DNA of 64,000 nt from Janibacter limosus (GTDB lineage: Bacteria > Actinomycetota > Actinomycetes > Actinomycetales > Dermatophilaceae): assembly GCF_004295485.1 (NCBI RefSeq), contig NZ_CP036164.1:248001-312000 (forward strand), written 5' to 3'. Positions 61,512 through 64,000 of the stretch are shown here, piece by piece. Position 1 is the stretch's first letter; every line of letters begins with the position of its first letter. Made by a program: the position numbers and the translations under genes. The notes below the pieces were generated by a model. The model was not told the DNA's origin and did no database searches. It was given only the letters and a program-made list of their open reading frames with translations.

Positions 61512-63044
61512 ATGATCCGTCGCACGCACCGCCCCCTTCGTGTCCTGGCGGCGGCTGTGGCACTCCTCCTGCCGCTGTCGGGGTGCTCACTGCTCGAGCC
61601 GGACATCGCGCCGACGGGACTGTCCACGGGGGACAAGCGCCCGCCCGAGGGGACGACGGGCCTGGAGCCCTTCTACGAGCAGGCCCTGCAGTGGGGTGAC
61701 TGCGACACGGGCTCGGGGGAGTGCGCGAAGCTCACGGTCCCGGTGGACTACGACGACCCCGGCGGCACGACGATCGAGATCGCCGTGCTGCGGATGCCGG
61801 CGAAGAAGCAGGCTGCGGGATCCCTGGTCGTCAACCCCGGCGGGCCGGGAGGCTCGGGCGTGGACTACGCGGCGGCCGCCGACAACATCGTCAGCCCACA
61901 GATCCGCAGGTACTTCGACGTCGTCGGCTTCGACCCGCGGGGTGTGGGACGTTCGGCCCCCATCGACTGCCTGAGCGACTCCGACCTGGACGCCTACCTG
62001 GCCAAGGACCCGACGCCGGACACCACCGAGGAGTGGGCGACGGACAACGCGCAGCAGAAGTCCTTCGGCCAGGGGTGCAAGGCCAAGAGCGGCGACCTCC
62101 TGGGGCATGTCTCGACGGCGGAGGCCGCTCGGGACATGGACGTGCTCCGGGCGGCACTCGGCGACGGCAAGCTGACCTATCTCGGGAAGTCCTACGGAAC
62201 CTATCTCGGCGCGACCTACGCCGACCTCTTCCCCGACCGCGCTGGCCGTCTCGTGCTCGACGGGGTCATGCCCCCCGACCTGTCGGCGGAGGAGTCCGTC
62301 ATCGGCCAGGCCACAGGCTTCGACACCGCGACCAAGGCCTGGGCCCGCAGCTGCGTCGACAACGACTGCCCGCTCGGCAACAGCGTGGACGAGGTCGTGG
62401 GGAACGTGCAGGACCAGCTGGTGCAGCTCGACCAGAACCCGCTGCCGGCGTCGGCAGGCATCGAGCTGACGGAGGGGTGGGCGACCTACGGCATCGCGCA
62501 GGCTCTCTACGACCAGGGGATGTGGTCGCAGCTGACCGATGCCCTCGTCAGTGCGCAGGACGGCGACGGCAGTCCGCTCGCCCAGCTCGGACGCGCCTAC
62601 GCGGGCCGCGACGCGAACGGCCGCTACGCGACGAACCTCTTGGAAGCGCTCCCTGCCGTCAACTGCCTGGACCGCCCCGAGGAGGGCGATGACCAGCAGG
62701 CGCTCATCGACAAGGCCGTCGCGGCTGCGCCGATCTGGGGCCGCGCGCTCGCCTCGGAGTCCCCGTGCCCCCAGTGGCCGATCGACGCCACCAACACCCC
62801 CCACAAGATCGCCGCGAAGGGGGCCGACCCGATCCTCGTCGTCGGCACCACCCGCGACCCGGCCACGCCGTACGAGTGGGCCGTGCGCCTGCACGAGCAG
62901 CTCGCGGACTCGGCCCTCGTCACCCACGAAGGCGACGGCCACACCGCGTACATGCGGCAGAACGACTGCGTGGACAAGGCAGTGGACCAGTACTGGCTCA
63001 CCGGCAAGACGCCCGAGGGAGGCGAGCTCACCTGCTCGGAGTGA
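61512..63044 (+). CDS. secreted alpha/beta-hydrolase lipoprotein (tripeptidyl aminopeptidase type)
   Basis: A 510-residue exported peptidase. The signal peptide ends in lipobox LSGC (Cys25). The fold starts with WGDCDTGSGECAKLTVPVDYDDP. The oxyanion motif VNPGGPGGSGV is followed by the nucleophile elbow YLGKSYGTYLG (Ser about 225). VGTTRDPATPYEW carries the catalytic Asp, and THEGDGHTAY the His. The C-terminal TAP-like domain is typical of SlpD/CaeA peptidases, which take N-terminal tripeptides from extracellular proteins. Several Cys pairs are present. Confidence 0.92.
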   Translation: MIRRTHRPLRVLAAAVALLLPLSGCSLLEPDIAPTGLSTGDKRPPEGTTGLEPFYEQALQWGDCDTGSGECAKLTVPVDYDDPGGTTIEIAVLRMPAKKQAAGSLVVNPGGPGGSGVDYAAAADNIVSPQIRRYFDVVGFDPRGVGRSAPIDCLSDSDLDAYLAKDPTPDTTEEWATDNAQQKSFGQGCKAKSGDLLGHVSTAEAARDMDVLRAALGDGKLTYLGKSYGTYLGATYADLFPDRAGRLVLDGVMPPDLSAEESVIGQATGFDTATKAWARSCVDNDCPLGNSVDEVVGNVQDQLVQLDQNPLPASAGIELTEGWATYGIAQALYDQGMWSQLTDALVSAQDGDGSPLAQLGRAYAGRDANGRYATNLLEALPAVNCLDRPEEGDDQQALIDKAVAAAPIWGRALASESPCPQWPIDATNTPHKIAAKGADPILVVGTTRDPATPYEWAVRLHEQLADSALVTHEGDGHTAYMRQNDCVDKAVDQYWLTGKTPEGGELTCSE

Positions 63045-63093
63045 CCCCGCGGGCTGAGGACTTCTACCCCTTCGGTCGAGGTGGCCCGTGGAC

Positions 63094-63099
63094 CAGAAT
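63094..63099 (+). promoter_or_regulatory. -10 hexamer of a leaderless promoter (acyltransferase)
   Basis: CAGAAT ends six bases before the GTG at 63106. Confidence 0.5.
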
Positions 63100-63105
63100 G
63101 CAGGC

Positions 63106-63765
63106 GTGACCACACCTCGTCAGCACGTGAAGAACGCCGCAGGCTTCGTCCTGGTGTGGCTCGTCGCCAAGGTGGCCCACCGGGTGCGCTTCCGGGCCGG
63201 AGAGATCCCACGCACCGGGCCCGTGATCCTCGTGGCCAACCACCTCACGATGACCGACCCGCTGGCGGTGGCCCGGGTGGTCATCGGGCACCGACGTTTC
63301 CCCCACTTCCTCGCGATGCAGGAGGTCTTCGGCTGGCCGGGTGTCGGCGCGCTGGCTCGGGTCACCGGTCAGATCCCGGTCGCACGAGGGTCGGCGGCTG
63401 CGGGTGACGCTCTCGACAGCGCCTCCGAGCGGCTGGATCAGGGACAGCTCGTCGCGCTCTACCCCGAGGGCCGGCTCACGACCGAGGTCGACCGGATGCC
63501 GGGGCCGGCGCGGACCGGTGCTGCTCGGCTTGCGCTGCGTCATCCCGAGGCAGTCGTCATCCCGATCGGCACGTGGGGGCCGCAGCAGGGCCACCACCAC
63601 ATCTGGCACCGCCACACCGCCTGCCTGTCGGTGGGCCCCCGCCTTGACCTGTCGGTCTGGGCAGAGCGCACCGACGACGCGGCCGCGCGGGAGGTCACGG
63701 ACGTCATCATGACCGCCATCCGTGACGAGATCGGCCATGCCCAGCAGATGTGGAGCGCACGCTAG
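63106..63765 (+). CDS. 1-acyl-sn-glycerol-3-phosphate acyltransferase (PlsC-like)
   Basis: A 219-residue membrane-associated acyltransferase acting in phospholipid synthesis. NHLTMTD is the NHx4D catalytic motif (about residues 45-51), YPEGRLTTE the EGTR-type block, and VVIPIGTWGPQQ the fourth block. The N-terminal VLVWLVAKVAHRVRF is a membrane-binding helix. GTG at 63106 is chosen because it follows CAGAAT by six bases; a GTG at 63088 is an alternative. No partner gene lies downstream. Confidence 0.9.
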   Translation: MTTPRQHVKNAAGFVLVWLVAKVAHRVRFRAGEIPRTGPVILVANHLTMTDPLAVARVVIGHRRFPHFLAMQEVFGWPGVGALARVTGQIPVARGSAAAGDALDSASERLDQGQLVALYPEGRLTTEVDRMPGPARTGAARLALRHPEAVVIPIGTWGPQQGHHHIWHRHTACLSVGPRLDLSVWAERTDDAAAREVTDVIMTAIRDEIGHAQQMWSAR

Positions 63766-63947
63766 GACCAGCAAGGCCCGCGAGAGCCTGGCGTCGTTGA
63801 CGGCGCCTGGTTGCCCGGAGAGGGTCGGCCAAGTGCTCATAACGACGCCGGGCCGGGCCGGCTGCATGTCGAGTGGGGGTACCAAGGGGGTACCAACGTC
63901 AGGGCGAAGGGGGAGTGGCCGAAAACGTGCAGCCCGCAGAACCGACG
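63766..63947. other. intergenic region with an 11-bp tandem repeat
   Basis: GGGGGTACCAA occurs twice in tandem (63875-63885 and 63886-63896), about 80 bp from the tRNA gene. No protein gene was found; tRNA-adjacent regions are common attachment sites for islands, so this may be a remnant. Confidence 0.5.
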
Positions 63948-63973
63948 AAGCCCCCCGAGTTACCGGGGGGCTT
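63948..63973. terminator. terminator of the right-edge tRNA
   Basis: AAGCCCCCCG (63948-63957) pairs with CGGGGGGCTT (63964-63973) just after the tRNA 3' end (minus strand), leaving a 6-nt loop. Confidence 0.75.
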
Positions 63974-63976
63974 GCG

Positions 63977-64000
63977 TGGAGCCGCCTGTCGGAATCGAAC
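63977..64000 (-). tRNA. partial tRNA, probably tRNA-Thr, cut by window edge
   Basis: On the minus strand the last 24 bases give the T-loop/T-stem GTTCGATTCCGAC, the 3' acceptor strand AGGCGGC, discriminator T and encoded CCA. The acceptor implies a 5' end GCCGCCT, typical of tRNA-Thr. The anticodon lies outside the window. Confidence 0.75.

Overview
The window is high-GC actinobacterial chromosome, most likely from a Micrococcales genus of the Intrasporangiaceae/Dermatophilaceae type (Janibacter, Ornithinimicrobium and relatives). The evidence is codon use, the 16S sequence, the 6C small RNA, GlxR/Crp, a paired ArsA-type ATPase locus, a K+-insensitive H+-pyrophosphatase and a PPi-dependent phosphofructokinase. 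Gene order follows, in blocks, the region recalled from Mycobacterium tuberculosis as Rv3644c to Rv3683. It is core chromosome, with no IS element, phage or CRISPR; a tRNA gene runs off the right end.

Layout. 1-5.2 kb: partial LytR_C protein, PPi-phosphofructokinase, a minus-strand cluster (enoyl-CoA hydratase, YchJ-like, DUF1275) and a GntR/glyoxalase-fold pair with a perfect operator palindrome, then tRNA-Pro. 5.3-12.1 kb: Ser/Thr-rich secreted protein, metallophosphoesterase, YqeY, PASTA-containing class A PBP and two ArsA-like ATPases. 12.1-19 kb: DUF4177, RidA, Nudix, metallo-beta-lactamase fold, Crp, endonuclease III, CoA-type Nudix, epoxide-hydrolase-like protein, holin-like membrane protein and glycerophosphodiesterase. 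19-24.9 kb: a complete 16S-23S-5S operon with two candidate promoters and no spacer tRNA.

25-36 kb is carbon and cofactor metabolism: acetyl-CoA synthetase, phenylalanine hydroxylase, a TetR (BioQ-like) regulator divergent from bioB with two operators, and two separate Na+/monocarboxylate symporter modules. The first is a DUF485-symporter pair; the second is expressed behind a LytS-type kinase and a LytTR regulator. 36-41.3 kb: degenerate Fic protein, 6C RNA, and a compact tad-type pilus locus (ssd, tadA, tadB, tadC, Flp-like pilin, two TadE/G-like proteins). 41.4-63.8 kb: MrfA-like helicase divergent from a STAS protein, D-2-hydroxyacid dehydrogenase, H+-PPase, a 32-bp tandem repeat array, methyltransferase, lipoprotein, LigB-type dioxygenase, topoisomerase I, SCP2 protein, acyl-CoA synthetase, a large inverted-repeat element, pyrimidine-dimer glycosylase, serine hydrolase, dTMP kinase, DNA polymerase III delta prime, secreted peptidase and acyltransferase.

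A recurring theme is leaderless expression: at least ten genes start 6-7 bases after a TANNNT or CANNNT hexamer, and five of these form very compact divergent pairs (18-60 bp between start codons). The most unusual non-coding structures are the helically phased 32-bp repeats (49268-49459), the nested inverted repeats (57541-57754) and the palindromic shared promoters (12096-12113 and 44649-44655).
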